Source: Acidobacteriota bacterium (GTDB taxonomy: Bacteria; Acidobacteriota; Blastocatellia; Pyrinomonadales; Pyrinomonadaceae). From it: DNA of 35,189 bases. The notes below the pieces were generated by a model, which was not told where the DNA came from, ran no database searches, and was given only the letters and a program-made list of their open reading frames with translations. Below, piece by piece: positions 15,169 to 23,384 of the stretch. The DNA is taken from the NCBI GenBank assembly GCA_021323895.1, contig JAJPKD010000192.1, positions 1 through 35,189 of the forward strand, given 5' to 3'. Both the position numbers and the translations under genes were made by a program. Numbering within the stretch: position 1 is the stretch's first letter; the number at the start of each line of letters is the position of its first letter.

Positions 15169-16059
15169 ATGTTCTCCCGAATGCTGCCGCCGATTGACAA
15201 CGTCATCAACGTGCCACTGCCAATCGTTTGTGCGTTCATGGCCGTGCTGGGCGCGATCATCGGCAGCTTCCTCACCGTAGTCATTCATCGTATTCCGCTT
15301 GAACAATCAATCGTTTTTCCGGCATCGACGTGTCCCAGGTGTCACGTGGCGATCAAGTTCTACGACAACATTCCGATTGTTAGTTATTTGCTTCTGCGCG
15401 GCCGCTGTCGAGCTTGCGGTGCCGGCATCTCGGCCCGCTATCCGGCGGTTGAAGCGCTGACCGCGATTCTCTTTGCCGCGGTCACGTGGCACGACGGACT
15501 GTCCTTTGCACTCGCCTTCGATCTGGCGTTTGCCGCTTCGATGCTGGCTCTGATCTTCATCGATGCAGAGCACATGATCTTGCCGAATGCCATTACTTAT
15601 CCCGGTGTCATTTTCGCGCTGATCACTCGCGTAGCAGTTCCCTACCTCGCCGGACCCGCGCACTTCGACGATCTGCCACAACTCATGTCCGCGTTTCCGT
15701 CGCTGCCGGTTTGGCTCGTCTCGCTCATCGGCGCGGCGATTGGCGCGCTCGCCGGTGGCGGCTCGCTATGGCTGATGGGCTTCATGTGGGAGAAGCTCCG
15801 TGGCGTCGAAGCGATGGGCTTCGGCGACGTGAAGATGATGTTGATGGTCGGCGCGTTCCTGGGATGGCGCCTAACGATCCTGACGATCCTGCTCGGAGCA
15901 CTTTCGGGATCGATCGCCGGCATCATCGTCATGTACCGCCGCGGCGGACGCAATCTGCAAATGATGTTGCCGTTTGGAATTTTTCTCGGCATTGGCTCGA
16001 TCGTCTCGCTGCTCTTCGGCTCACGCATAATCATCTGGTACGCGTCGCAATTTCGTTAG
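15169..16059 (+). CDS. Prepilin peptidase (type IV leader peptidase, A24)
   Basis: A 296-residue polytopic inner-membrane aspartic protease that trims and methylates type IV prepilins and pseudopilins. The N-terminal methyltransferase domain has GAIIGSFLTVVIHRIP and two zinc-binding pairs, Cys55/Cys58 (CPRC) and Cys80/Cys83 (CRAC). The two catalytic aspartates are Asp132 in FIDAEHMILPN and Asp220 in GFGDVKMM. About eight membrane helices are visible. The start at ATG 15169 has no clear ribosome-binding site, and ATG 15181 is an alternative. The stop at 16059 is 5 nt before the histidine-kinase ATG, so they are probably coupled. No pilin or secretion gene is in the window; the targets lie elsewhere. 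Confidence 0.93.
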   Translation: MFSRMLPPIDNVINVPLPIVCAFMAVLGAIIGSFLTVVIHRIPLEQSIVFPASTCPRCHVAIKFYDNIPIVSYLLLRGRCRACGAGISARYPAVEALTAILFAAVTWHDGLSFALAFDLAFAASMLALIFIDAEHMILPNAITYPGVIFALITRVAVPYLAGPAHFDDLPQLMSAFPSLPVWLVSLIGAAIGALAGGGSLWLMGFMWEKLRGVEAMGFGDVKMMLMVGAFLGWRLTILTILLGALSGSIAGIIVMYRRGGRNLQMMLPFGIFLGIGSIVSLLFGSRIIIWYASQFR

Positions 16060-16064
16060 TCGCT

Positions 16065-17510
16065 ATGCACGCCAGCCGCCTTCAATATCTGCTCGTCTTT
16101 CTTGCGGGAATCTTTCTGCTCGGCACCGTGTTGATCGTCGCGATTCTTGCGGTTGCTCCGGAAACTGCACTCGTTTACCGGCCGTTTCTCTTGACTGCAT
16201 TCGTGGTCACGCTGTTTGTGAGCATGGTCTGCATCGCCTGGCTGCTGCGCGGACTGCTGCGTCCGTATAGCCAGCTTGTGGGTGAAGCTAAGCGCGCACC
16301 TGTAGCGCACTCGGGCAAATCCCAGAACGAAGCTGCGTTCGTCCTCGAAACTTTTCAATCTGTCATCGCGCGGCTTCAGGAGCAACAGAAGGAGCTTCAA
16401 AGACTCTCGGATCAAGCGAGCCAACGCGCCGATTCGGCTGAAGCCTTCAGCGATCGGATCGTGGCGAGCATGCCCACCGGTTTGATCGCCTTCGATGCGA
16501 ATGGAAGAGTGACGGTAATCAATGGCCCGGCGCAAAACTTGTTCAAAATGTCCTACGCCGAAGGCGAGCACTTCTCTACGATCTTCGCCAACGCACCCGC
16601 GCTCGCCGAACTGGTTAACGCCTGCCTTTCCACAAGTCGTGTGTTTCGTCGCGAAGAAATCGAAACCACAAACGGCATCAATCAAGGCATGAGATTAGGA
16701 GCAACCGTCGCGCCGATTGACCCTGATTCAGCCAGTCGATCGCGCGGCGCGCTCTGCCTCATCACGGATATCACCGAAGTGACGCGACTACGCGAGCAGG
16801 TTGCATTGAAGCGAAACTTGGAGAGCCTGGGCGAAATGTCCGCGGGCCTCGCCCATGAGTTTAAGAATGCGATGGCCGCGCTGCACGGCTATGCGCAATT
16901 CCTCCAATCGATTGACACGGACGAGCAAGGCAAGGCGGCTACGGACGCTTTGGTTCAGGAAGTGCGAAACCTCTCTGAAATGACCACGGCGTTTCTGAAT
17001 TTCGCGCGGCCTCAGGCGCTGCAGCTTGAAGAGGTCTCGTTGAATGAGCTGATTCAGGAATGCGCGCGCGAGTTGTCGCCGCTCTTCAGCGATCACCGCG
17101 TAGATTTTTTCTTCAGCGTGGGCGAGCCGGCTAGCGGCAAGACGGACGGCGACGAGTTCGTCGAGATTCGCGCGGACGTTCGCATGCTTCGGCAGGCTCT
17201 TCTGAATCTGATTCGGAACGCGATTGAGGCGATTCCGGATGACACCATGAATCGGCGGGTCACGATTACTCTCAACCCTGAACGCGATGGCGACAAAGCT
17301 CGGGCTGTAATTTCAATTCAAGATACGGGTCGCGGCGTTGCGCCCGACGATCTGCAAAAGATATTCATTCCCTTCTTCACGACTAAGTCGCAAGGGCACG
17401 GCGTCGGCTTGGCGCTCGCGCACCGAGTGATCACGCAACACGGCGGAACCCTGACTGCAGCAAATCAATCCGAGGGTGGGGCAGTGTTTACGGCGCGGCT
17501 GCCGGCTTAG
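16065..17510 (+). CDS. Membrane sensor histidine kinase with PAS domain (NtrB/PilS-like)
   Basis: A 481-residue kinase. There are two membrane helices (about 8-30 and 40-62) with almost no periplasmic loop, and a coiled-coil linker (about 95-130). A PAS domain follows (about 131-240, ASMPTGLIAFDANGRVTVINGPAQNLF). The DHp domain has His264 in GEMSAGLAHEFKNAMAALHGY. The HATPase has NLIRNAIEAIP, DTGRGVAPDDL, FFTTKSQGHGVGLALAHRVI and GGAVFTARLP. The H-box and PAS arrangement are those of NtrB/PilS/AtoS kinases, which usually phosphorylate sigma-54 activators. ATG 16065 lies 5 nt after the prepilin peptidase stop; the frame is open farther upstream only in the shadow of that gene. No response regulator follows: the next gene is convergent. 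Confidence 0.9.
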   Translation: MHASRLQYLLVFLAGIFLLGTVLIVAILAVAPETALVYRPFLLTAFVVTLFVSMVCIAWLLRGLLRPYSQLVGEAKRAPVAHSGKSQNEAAFVLETFQSVIARLQEQQKELQRLSDQASQRADSAEAFSDRIVASMPTGLIAFDANGRVTVINGPAQNLFKMSYAEGEHFSTIFANAPALAELVNACLSTSRVFRREEIETTNGINQGMRLGATVAPIDPDSASRSRGALCLITDITEVTRLREQVALKRNLESLGEMSAGLAHEFKNAMAALHGYAQFLQSIDTDEQGKAATDALVQEVRNLSEMTTAFLNFARPQALQLEEVSLNELIQECARELSPLFSDHRVDFFFSVGEPASGKTDGDEFVEIRADVRMLRQALLNLIRNAIEAIPDDTMNRRVTITLNPERDGDKARAVISIQDTGRGVAPDDLQKIFIPFFTTKSQGHGVGLALAHRVITQHGGTLTAANQSEGGAVFTARLPA

Positions 17511-17552
17511 CTCCGTCTGCTGCCCATGTCCGCGACGATGAAGCAGCCGGCC

Positions 17553-19313
17553 TTATAGCACGTTAGGAAAATACTCGCGCCACCGACTGTCAACCAGCTT
17601 CGCGATATCATCCCGCACTATCAATTCATCGGGCAGGCTCGGTTTCTTGCGGGCGTCGATCGCGATTGGGCCGCGGTACGCGAGATGATGGCGGACTACG
17701 TTTGTTTCGGCGGCGTAGATATCGCCCGCCGGTTCGAAGCGCGTCCAGGTTGACCAGAGAAAATCCGAAGTTGAACGGGCCACGTTCGCATCGTCGTGGA
17801 GAATAACCAGAGGCCAATCGGCAAGCGCCGGATCACGCGCGAGCCGCGCTGCTTGATCAGGTTCCTCAGTGAACCGCGCGCCCTGCACCACCAAACAACC
17901 GGCGCAAAACACTTCGGCGCGCGACACTCCGTTCGGCAATTCACCGCGAAATTCGTGAGGTAGGTCGCGGACCGGATCACCCAAGCCCATCAAAATCGCT
18001 TTACTGCCCTGATTGATTTTGCCGCTCGTGTAATCGAGCGTGTCCATCGACGTGTTCGAGAAGATGAAGAAGTCCGTTTCCCAACGCACCCGCGCCAGCA
18101 CGTGTTCCAGCACCTTTCGAAAATCTTTTAGATCGATCGCGGCGTCAGTCAAAATCAGGAACTTCGTCAACGCCAACTGCCCTTCGCCAAGAATCCTGAA
18201 ACCTGCTACCAACGCTTCGCGCGTGTAGCGCTCGCGCACTACCGCCGCCGCCAACGAGTGGAAACCGGTCTCGCCATAGCTCCAAAGGTCGCGCACGCTC
18301 GGCATTACAAGCGGGAAGATCGGCGAGAGTAGCGACTGTAAGTAATCGCCGATGAAAAAATCTTCCTGCTTCGGTTTGCCGACAACCGTTGCGGGATAAA
18401 TGGCGTCGCGCCGGTGCGCGATCGCGTCGCAATGAAAGACTGGGTAGTCGTGCTGAAGCGAATAGTAGCCATAGTGATCGCCGAACGGCCCTTCCGGTCG
18501 CCGTTCATGCGGCGGCGCGTGGCCAATCAAGGCAATCTCAGCTTCCGAAACCAGGCGATGTGCAGCGCCTGTCAGGTTCTTCGTCATTTGCAGCTTCTCG
18601 CCAGAGAGTAACGACGCGAGGATCAATTCCGGAACATCTTCCGGCAAGGGCGCGATCGCCGAAATGATCAGCGCCGGCGGTCCACCGAGAAAAACCGTCA
18701 CCGGCAATGACTGACTCATCAACTCCGCCGCGTGATAATGAAAGCCGCCGCCTTTTTGAATTTGCCAGTGCAGACCCGCCCGAGTCGCGTCGTAAACCTG
18801 CATGCGATAGATACCGAGGTTGTGCTTCTTCGTTTCCGGATGCTCAGTGTAAACCAGCGGCAGCGTGATGAAAGGGCCGCCATCCTCCTGCCACGTCGTC
18901 AGCACCGGCAGGTTTTCGAGATGCGGTTCGAGATTGATCACCTCCGTCACTGGCCCGCGCGACACTGTGCGTGTGCCGAGTTTCAGGAAGTCGCGCACCA
19001 GCGATCGATTTTTCCAAAGCTCTTTGCGGTTAGGAGGCAGCAACGACTCTGCCACGCTCACCAACTGCTTGATGAAGTTCTCTGGCTTATGACCAAAGGC
19101 AAGTTCGATTCGCTTCGCAGTTCCGAAAAGATTGGTGACGATTGGGAATCGACTTCCCTTCACTCGATTGAACAGCAGCGCCGGCCCGCCACGTTCAATC
19201 ACCCGACGATGAATCTCGGCGACTTCGGGATATGGATCGACTTCAACATCGATCGAAACCAGATCATTTTCGCCGCGCAGGAGGTCGAGGAAGGAACGAA
19301 GATTTCGGTGCAT
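17553..19313 (-). CDS. UbiD-family decarboxylase
   Basis: A 586-residue protein of the prenylated-FMN-dependent decarboxylase family, acting on aromatic or alpha,beta-unsaturated acids, for example in quinone biosynthesis. It begins LRSFLDLLRGENDLVSIDVEVDP, with FNRVKGSRFPIVTNLFGT. The central core has HNLGIYRMQVYDATRAGLHWQIQKGGGFHYH, the RPEGPFGDHYGYYS region and, near the end, DDANVARSTSDFLWSTWTRF. These match the longer UbiD relatives common outside proteobacteria; the substrate is not predictable. The start at ATG 19311-19313 is chosen because AGAGG lies 8 nt upstream; a longer frame upstream only translates the repeat hairpin. It follows the two M16 peptidase genes. UbiX, which makes the cofactor, is not in the window. 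Confidence 0.9.
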   Translation of the reverse strand: MHRNLRSFLDLLRGENDLVSIDVEVDPYPEVAEIHRRVIERGGPALLFNRVKGSRFPIVTNLFGTAKRIELAFGHKPENFIKQLVSVAESLLPPNRKELWKNRSLVRDFLKLGTRTVSRGPVTEVINLEPHLENLPVLTTWQEDGGPFITLPLVYTEHPETKKHNLGIYRMQVYDATRAGLHWQIQKGGGFHYHAAELMSQSLPVTVFLGGPPALIISAIAPLPEDVPELILASLLSGEKLQMTKNLTGAAHRLVSEAEIALIGHAPPHERRPEGPFGDHYGYYSLQHDYPVFHCDAIAHRRDAIYPATVVGKPKQEDFFIGDYLQSLLSPIFPLVMPSVRDLWSYGETGFHSLAAAVVRERYTREALVAGFRILGEGQLALTKFLILTDAAIDLKDFRKVLEHVLARVRWETDFFIFSNTSMDTLDYTSGKINQGSKAILMGLGDPVRDLPHEFRGELPNGVSRAEVFCAGCLVVQGARFTEEPDQAARLARDPALADWPLVILHDDANVARSTSDFLWSTWTRFEPAGDIYAAETNVVRHHLAYRGPIAIDARKKPSLPDELIVRDDIAKLVDSRWREYFPNVL

Positions 19314-19319
19314 CAGGTT

Positions 19320-19371
19320 TTCCTCTGTGTCCTCTGTGGTTAGAAATTTCACCACAGAGGACCACAGAGAA
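19320..19371. repeat. Inverted 9-10-nt repeat hairpin before the UbiD-family gene
   Basis: The plus strand has TCCTCTGTGTCCTCTGTGGTT, an AGAAATTTC loop, and ACCACAGAGGACCACAGAG. Each arm has two copies of a CACAGAGGA-like unit and the arms are nearly perfect complements. It begins 7 nt after the M16 stop. On the minus strand its end supplies the AGAGG ribosome-binding site of the UbiD-family gene. Confidence 0.7.
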
Positions 19372-19377
19372 TGCAAG

Positions 19378-20841
19378 TCACTTCTTGCGCAAACTCGCGC
19401 TGTTCAAATCCAATTCCCCAACCGGAATAACCTCCACATCAGGAAATTGCTTCTTCAAATCCGGCAGAAAGTCTTTCGCATTTCCGACGATTACGACGCT
19501 GGTGCTCGCCGTGTTCAGACGCGACGCCGCGAACGCCTTGACGTCCGCAGCTTTGACCGCCTGAACGTTTGCGGTGTAACGATTGATCTCGTCCAGCGGC
19601 ACACCGTACATCGCGAGCGACGCGAATTGGTTGACAATGCCGTTCGTAGTCTCCATCCCGCGCGCAAAGCCGCCCAGCAGGCTCGCCTTGCGGGTCGAGA
19701 GCTCTGAATCAGGCAAATCACCAGTAGCGAGCTTGCCAATCTCAGCCAAGGCTAACGAAGCGACTTCAGCGCCTGATTGATTCTTCGTCTGCGCCGAAGC
19801 CATGAATGATCCAGTTGAGCGTCGCATGTCGAGCGAGCTGCTGGCGCCATAACTGAGACCTCGCTTCACGCGAATCTCCCAGTTAAGCCGGCCCGAGTAA
19901 CCGCTTAACACGGCGTTCGCGACAATGCCACGAAAATAATCCGGATTGTCGCGACTGATTGCGGTACGAACAGCTAGCACGGCCGCCTGCCCTGCGGCCG
20001 GTTGATCGATCACCACGACGCGACGACCGTTGGTCGTGCTTTCGGGCGTGGTAATTTGTAACTTCGGCAGGGCACTCTGTGGATTCTTCCAGTTGCCAAA
20101 ATATTTCTCAGCCAACGCGAAACCGTCAGCCGGCTTAATGTCTCCCCCAATCACGAGGATGGCGTTGTCAGGACGGTAATACGTCGAATGAATGTTGACG
20201 AGGTCGTCGCGCTTGATGCGCGGCAGCGATTCAGGTGTGCCCGCCACGGAATGTCCATAAGGAGAATCGCCAAACACGACGCGCGCCGCGGCCAAACGCG
20301 CCACGGTGCCCGGTGTGGCAAACAAGTTTCGAAACCCACTCATGGCTTGCCGACGAGCTAGATCAATCTCTTCATCCTTGAAACTAGGATTGCGGACCAC
20401 GTCCGCCATTACTTCCATGGCCGGTCTAATCTGCGTTGACATTACGTTGGTGGTAACGGTTGCCGCGTCCCATCCGGCAACACCGTTGAGCGTGCCCCCA
20501 AGTGCTTCGATAGCCTCGGCAATTTGTGTCGCGCTCTTCGTCGTGGTGCCACGTGTCAACAACTCTGCGGCCATTTCTGTGACCCCTGCAAGGTTCGCTG
20601 GATCGACCTCTGCGCCGCTTCTAATCAATAACTGCGCTGTGACCAGAGGCATTTCGGTGCGCGGAATTACAATTACGCGCAAGCCATTCGGCAGATTCTT
20701 TTCGACCGGTTTTGGAAATATGGTTGAGTGCGGCGCGGTTGGCGGGGGCGGCGTCGCTTGAGCAGTTTGCGCCGCAGTACTAATCGCGCATAGCACGAGG
20801 ATCCCTGTCGCCAGGATTAGGACTAGAGCCGAGTTTCTCAT
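19378..20841 (-). CDS. M16-family peptidase-like protein, non-catalytic partner
   Basis: A 487-residue exported protein (signal peptide about 1-24, ending STAAQ) with two M16 half-domains: FPKPVEKNLPNGLRVIVIPRTEMPLV and DIKPADGFALAEKYFGNWKNP. Where active members have HxxEH, this sequence reads AGVTEMAAELL, so the zinc ligands are missing. The second half has the R/Y pair region RVKRGLSYGASSS. Such subunits normally pair with an active M16 protein, here the gene immediately upstream. The start at ATG 20839-20841 has GGGAGGAG 7 nt upstream and overlaps the upstream stop as ATGA, so the two should be made in equal amounts. The complex would act on peptides in the periplasm. Confidence 0.92.
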   Translation of the reverse strand: MRNSALVLILATGILVLCAISTAAQTAQATPPPPTAPHSTIFPKPVEKNLPNGLRVIVIPRTEMPLVTAQLLIRSGAEVDPANLAGVTEMAAELLTRGTTTKSATQIAEAIEALGGTLNGVAGWDAATVTTNVMSTQIRPAMEVMADVVRNPSFKDEEIDLARRQAMSGFRNLFATPGTVARLAAARVVFGDSPYGHSVAGTPESLPRIKRDDLVNIHSTYYRPDNAILVIGGDIKPADGFALAEKYFGNWKNPQSALPKLQITTPESTTNGRRVVVIDQPAAGQAAVLAVRTAISRDNPDYFRGIVANAVLSGYSGRLNWEIRVKRGLSYGASSSLDMRRSTGSFMASAQTKNQSGAEVASLALAEIGKLATGDLPDSELSTRKASLLGGFARGMETTNGIVNQFASLAMYGVPLDEINRYTANVQAVKAADVKAFAASRLNTASTSVVIVGNAKDFLPDLKKQFPDVEVIPVGELDLNSASLRKK

Positions 20842-22235
20842 CTCGATGCTCCTCCCTTCGTGGAGTTAATCGACGGATTGATGCTAGTACTCTTCGGGCG
20901 CTCTGATTCCGGGAGGTAATAAATAACGTAGCGATTATTGGCCGTCAGATATTTCCGGGCGACGCGTTGAATGTCGGCGGCGGTCACGGCCTGCAACCGA
21001 TCCAAATCTTTGTTTACGAGGTTTGGGTCGCCCAGTATTACCGCCGCGCGTCCCAACGCGTTACTCTTGCCCAGGCTCGTCTCTCGCTGGCGCAATTGCC
21101 CCGTCAGAATTTGGTTCTTGGCCTTTTCCAGCTCTGCGGCCGAGACCGGCGCATCCTGCAGTTTTTTGATCTCAGCGTTCAGTGCGGCCTCGACGTCTTC
21201 AGGCTTTTTGCCGTTCGCGACAAACGACGTGAAATTAAACATGCCCGCGTCCTCGCGCAGATCGGCTTGAGCGTTAGCGCTGGTCGCGAGTTGTTGCTGA
21301 TAAACCAGAGACTGATAGAGGCGGGACGAACGGCCCTGCGAAAGGATCGTCGCCATCATTCTCAGTGCCGGTGCATCATCACTCTTGGTTGAAGGAACGA
21401 GGAAAGTAAACGCCACACCTTTCAAAGGAACGTTTGGCGCATATTCCATGAATCGTTTCTCGCCGGTGCGTGCGGGTTCCACGACGTTGACGCGCGGCAG
21501 ACCTATATTCGGCTTCGGAATCGGCGCGAAATATTTATCGACCCAGGTATCCAATTGCTTCTGATCGAAGTCGCCGACGACGACAACCGTCGCGTTGTCC
21601 GGGCGATAATAGGTGTTATGAAACTTGATGACGTCATCGATGGTCGCCGCCTCAAGATCTTCGATGCTCCCGATGCCTTCCCGCTTATATGGATGAAGGT
21701 TCCAGGAATCTCTTGCAATCGCTACGAAGAGTCGCCCATTCGGTGGCGCGAGCACGCTCTGGCGATACTCCTCCTCGACCACCGCGCGCTCTGATTTGAA
21801 ATTCTCATCATCGACCGTAAGCGACGCCAAACGTTCAGCCTCCGCCCACAGCAATGTCTCAAGATAATTCGCCGGAATGGTCTCGTAATAGATGGTGGCG
21901 TCGTCCTGCGTCGTCGCGTTGTTGTTGCCTCCAACGTCTTCGGTAAGACGATCCATCATCTCGGCCTTCATGTTCTTGGTTGACTTAAACATGATGTGCT
22001 CGAAAAGATGCGCGAAGCCGCTGCGATGATCAGGATCGTCCTTAGAGCCGACGTGATACCAGACATTAATCGTCACCGTAGGACTCGACTTATCGACGAC
22101 GCTTAGCACTCGAAGTCCGTTCTTCAGAGTACGATCGCGAAAAGCCATCTGCGGCATTTTTGTTTGCGCACAGGCAATGCTCGCTCCCGCCGCGATTACA
22201 GCACCGCCCATCAAAGTAAATAGACAACGACGCAT
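20838..22235 (-). CDS. M16-family zinc metallopeptidase, catalytic subunit
   Basis: A 465-residue secreted or periplasmic peptidase of the pitrilysin / processing-peptidase family. The zinc site is intact: His76, Glu79 and His80 in GFAHLFEHIMFK, with the third ligand in the acidic helix FKSERAVVEEEYRQ near residue 150. The inactive C-terminal half carries the RSSRLYQSLVYQQQLATS region. A signal peptide spans about 1-23 (ending IACAQ). ATG 22233-22235 is preferred because GGAG lies 9 nt before it; an ATG 9 nt upstream touches the ribosome-binding site. It is coupled by a 4-nt overlap to the non-catalytic partner. Confidence 0.93.
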   Translation of the reverse strand: MRRCLFTLMGGAVIAAGASIACAQTKMPQMAFRDRTLKNGLRVLSVVDKSSPTVTINVWYHVGSKDDPDHRSGFAHLFEHIMFKSTKNMKAEMMDRLTEDVGGNNNATTQDDATIYYETIPANYLETLLWAEAERLASLTVDDENFKSERAVVEEEYRQSVLAPPNGRLFVAIARDSWNLHPYKREGIGSIEDLEAATIDDVIKFHNTYYRPDNATVVVVGDFDQKQLDTWVDKYFAPIPKPNIGLPRVNVVEPARTGEKRFMEYAPNVPLKGVAFTFLVPSTKSDDAPALRMMATILSQGRSSRLYQSLVYQQQLATSANAQADLREDAGMFNFTSFVANGKKPEDVEAALNAEIKKLQDAPVSAAELEKAKNQILTGQLRQRETSLGKSNALGRAAVILGDPNLVNKDLDRLQAVTAADIQRVARKYLTANNRYVIYYLPESERPKSTSINPSINSTKGGASR

Positions 22236-22256
22236 GTGATTCATCTCCGGTTTTTC

Positions 22257-22283
22257 TACTGCCTACTGCTTGCTGCCTACTGC
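22257..22283. repeat. Heptamer tandem array before the M16 genes (no inverted half)
   Basis: On the plus strand CTACTGC CTACTGC TTGCTGC CTACTGC: four 7-nt units without the complementary partner array seen in the other gaps. It lies between the stop of the 97-residue zinc-ribbon gene (22287) and the ribosome-binding site of the M16 gene. Confidence 0.65.
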
Positions 22284-22286
22284 TGG

Positions 22287-22580
22287 TTAGTCCATATCCA
22301 ACGGATTGCGGTAAATCTTCGTGTCTTTTGCCGCCTTCTTTTTGGCCTCTTCGAATTTCTCTTCCAGCAGACGCTCGCGGTCTTTATGGGAGCTCATCTG
22401 TTGCGCGAAAATCTGTTCGCGCATTTCTTTCTGCTTGTCCAAACCCTTGACCATGTCCTCGAACGACCCGAGTTGCTTCTGCTTCTCTTCATGAGAAAGC
22501 AGCGCGCCGGTGTTTGCGTCGATGGTCAGAGTTGCTTCGCAGCAAGGGCAGATGATGGTGAAACGACTGGTCTCGCTCAT
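22287..22580 (-). CDS. Small zinc-ribbon / coiled-coil protein, 97 aa
   Basis: I do not know a named family. The N-terminus RFTIICPCCEATLTIDANTGALL has CPCC in a short beta hairpin, which suggests half of a zinc ribbon, so a dimer may be needed to complete the site. The rest is a highly charged helix (residues 30-87, rich in Glu, Lys and Gln) consistent with a coiled coil. The end KIYRNPLDMD looks like a conserved terminal motif. Start ATG 22578-22580 lacks a strong ribosome-binding site; a possible -10 box (TATGAT, 22624-22629, minus strand) lies about 45 nt upstream. It is probably the first gene of the operon with both M16 genes and the UbiD-family gene. Confidence 0.7.
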   Translation of the reverse strand: MSETSRFTIICPCCEATLTIDANTGALLSHEEKQKQLGSFEDMVKGLDKQKEMREQIFAQQMSSHKDRERLLEEKFEEAKKKAAKDTKIYRNPLDMD

Positions 22581-22677
22581 AGTTTAGGAAATGGGAAGCG
22601 CGGCCTCAACGTTTGAAGTCGCAATCATAACAGCGTGAGGCGCACGGATGGAAGTCGATTGCGGGAACAGGGTATTT

Positions 22678-22713
22678 GCAAAAAAAAAAAAGAGCGGCCA
22701 TTACGCCGCTCTT
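22678..22713 (-). terminator. Rho-independent terminator of the LEA-like lipoprotein gene
   Basis: A 9-bp perfect stem AAGAGCGGC (22690-22698) / GCCGCTCTT (22705-22713) with a 6-nt loop. On the minus strand it is followed by a run of about 13 T residues. It lies 23 nt after the stop at 22737. Confidence 0.92.
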
Positions 22714-22736
22714 ATCGAAAGCTCTGGTTCCAGTCA

Positions 22737-23315
22737 TTAATGGGGAATGACTTTCTTGATTGTCTTCCCAGTTTTCTCGGCCCCTTCCTTCGTCTTGTCC
22801 ACAACCGTCTTGGCACCTGATTTGGTTTTCTCACCGACCTCCTTGGCCGCGTCGGTAGTTTTGTCCTTCACGGTCTCAGCGCCTTCCTTCGTCTTATCGA
22901 CCACAGTCTTAGTAGTGTCTTTCGTCTTGTCGGCGACGTCGACCGATTTGTCTTTCACAAAGCCCACTGAATCGGCAATCGCGTCGCCGGTCGCGTCGAG
23001 CGCTCTTTCGGGACCGCTTTTCATTTCACGCTCTTCACCGGTGCGCGAATAGACTTTCACGGTCCGATTTCCGTCACGCGTCGTCACCACGACTTTTGAA
23101 ACACGCGGGTTGTCGCGAAAAGTGCGCGTCTCTGTTCGCACACCATTTTCATTCGTTGTCGTGATTTCGGAATTGTCCGGAGCCGTCGTCGTCGAAGTTG
23201 TTGTCGGCGCCACATTCGAGTTCGCGTTGGCGTTCGACGTATTGTCGCTGGTGCAACTCGAAGTCATCAGCGCCAAAGCGCCCGCCACGATTGCAATCAA
23301 AAGTTTCCTGTTCAC
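22737..23315 (-). CDS. Probable lipoprotein with LEA-like lysine/aspartate/threonine repeats
   Basis: A 192-residue exported protein. GTG 23313-23315 has GGAGGAG 7 nt upstream and gives MNRKLLIAIVAGALALMTSSC, a signal peptide with an imperfect lipobox (SSC), followed by an Asn/Thr/Ser-rich spacer. A compact segment (about 50-100, RTETRTFRDNPRVSKVVVTTRDGNRTVKVYSRTGEE) comes next. From about residue 105 on there are degenerate 11-residue repeats such as VVDKTKEGAETVKDKTTDAAKEV. These resemble group 3 LEA proteins and related stress proteins, which are disordered until dried or bound to membrane. A role in envelope desiccation or osmotic protection is inferred. It has its own sigma-54 promoter (23354-23370) and a strong terminator, so it is a single-gene unit. 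Confidence 0.8.
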   Translation of the reverse strand: MNRKLLIAIVAGALALMTSSCTSDNTSNANANSNVAPTTTSTTTAPDNSEITTTNENGVRTETRTFRDNPRVSKVVVTTRDGNRTVKVYSRTGEEREMKSGPERALDATGDAIADSVGFVKDKSVDVADKTKDTTKTVVDKTKEGAETVKDKTTDAAKEVGEKTKSGAKTVVDKTKEGAEKTGKTIKKVIPH

Positions 23316-23353
23316 TGCATCTCCTCCTTCCACACTGAAACACCGTTGCGATT

Positions 23354-23370
23354 CGCAATGAATATGCCAT
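23354..23370 (-). promoter_or_regulatory. Sigma-54 promoter of the LEA-like lipoprotein gene
   Basis: The minus strand reads ATGGCAT-ATTCA-TTGCG: GG and GC in register, with one mismatch in the -24 box. The predicted start near 23343 is about 28 nt before the GTG start, with the GGAGGAG site in between. Confidence 0.65.
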
Positions 23371-23384
23371 TGCGCATCGCGCGT

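Noticed and set aside
15486-16064. N-terminal extension of the histidine-kinase frame
   Set aside because: It lies entirely within the prepilin peptidase gene in another frame. Membrane helices and homology start at ATG 16065.
19314-19376. N-terminal extension of the UbiD-family frame (HSLWSSVVKFLTTEDTEE)
   Set aside because: It is a translation of the inverted repeat. The ATG at 19311-19313 has a ribosome-binding site and begins the family homology.
22751-23000. Periodic DNA repeats in the LEA-like gene considered as a CRISPR or minisatellite
   Set aside because: The periodicity is that of degenerate 11-residue protein repeats in one reading frame; there are no constant repeats with unique spacers.
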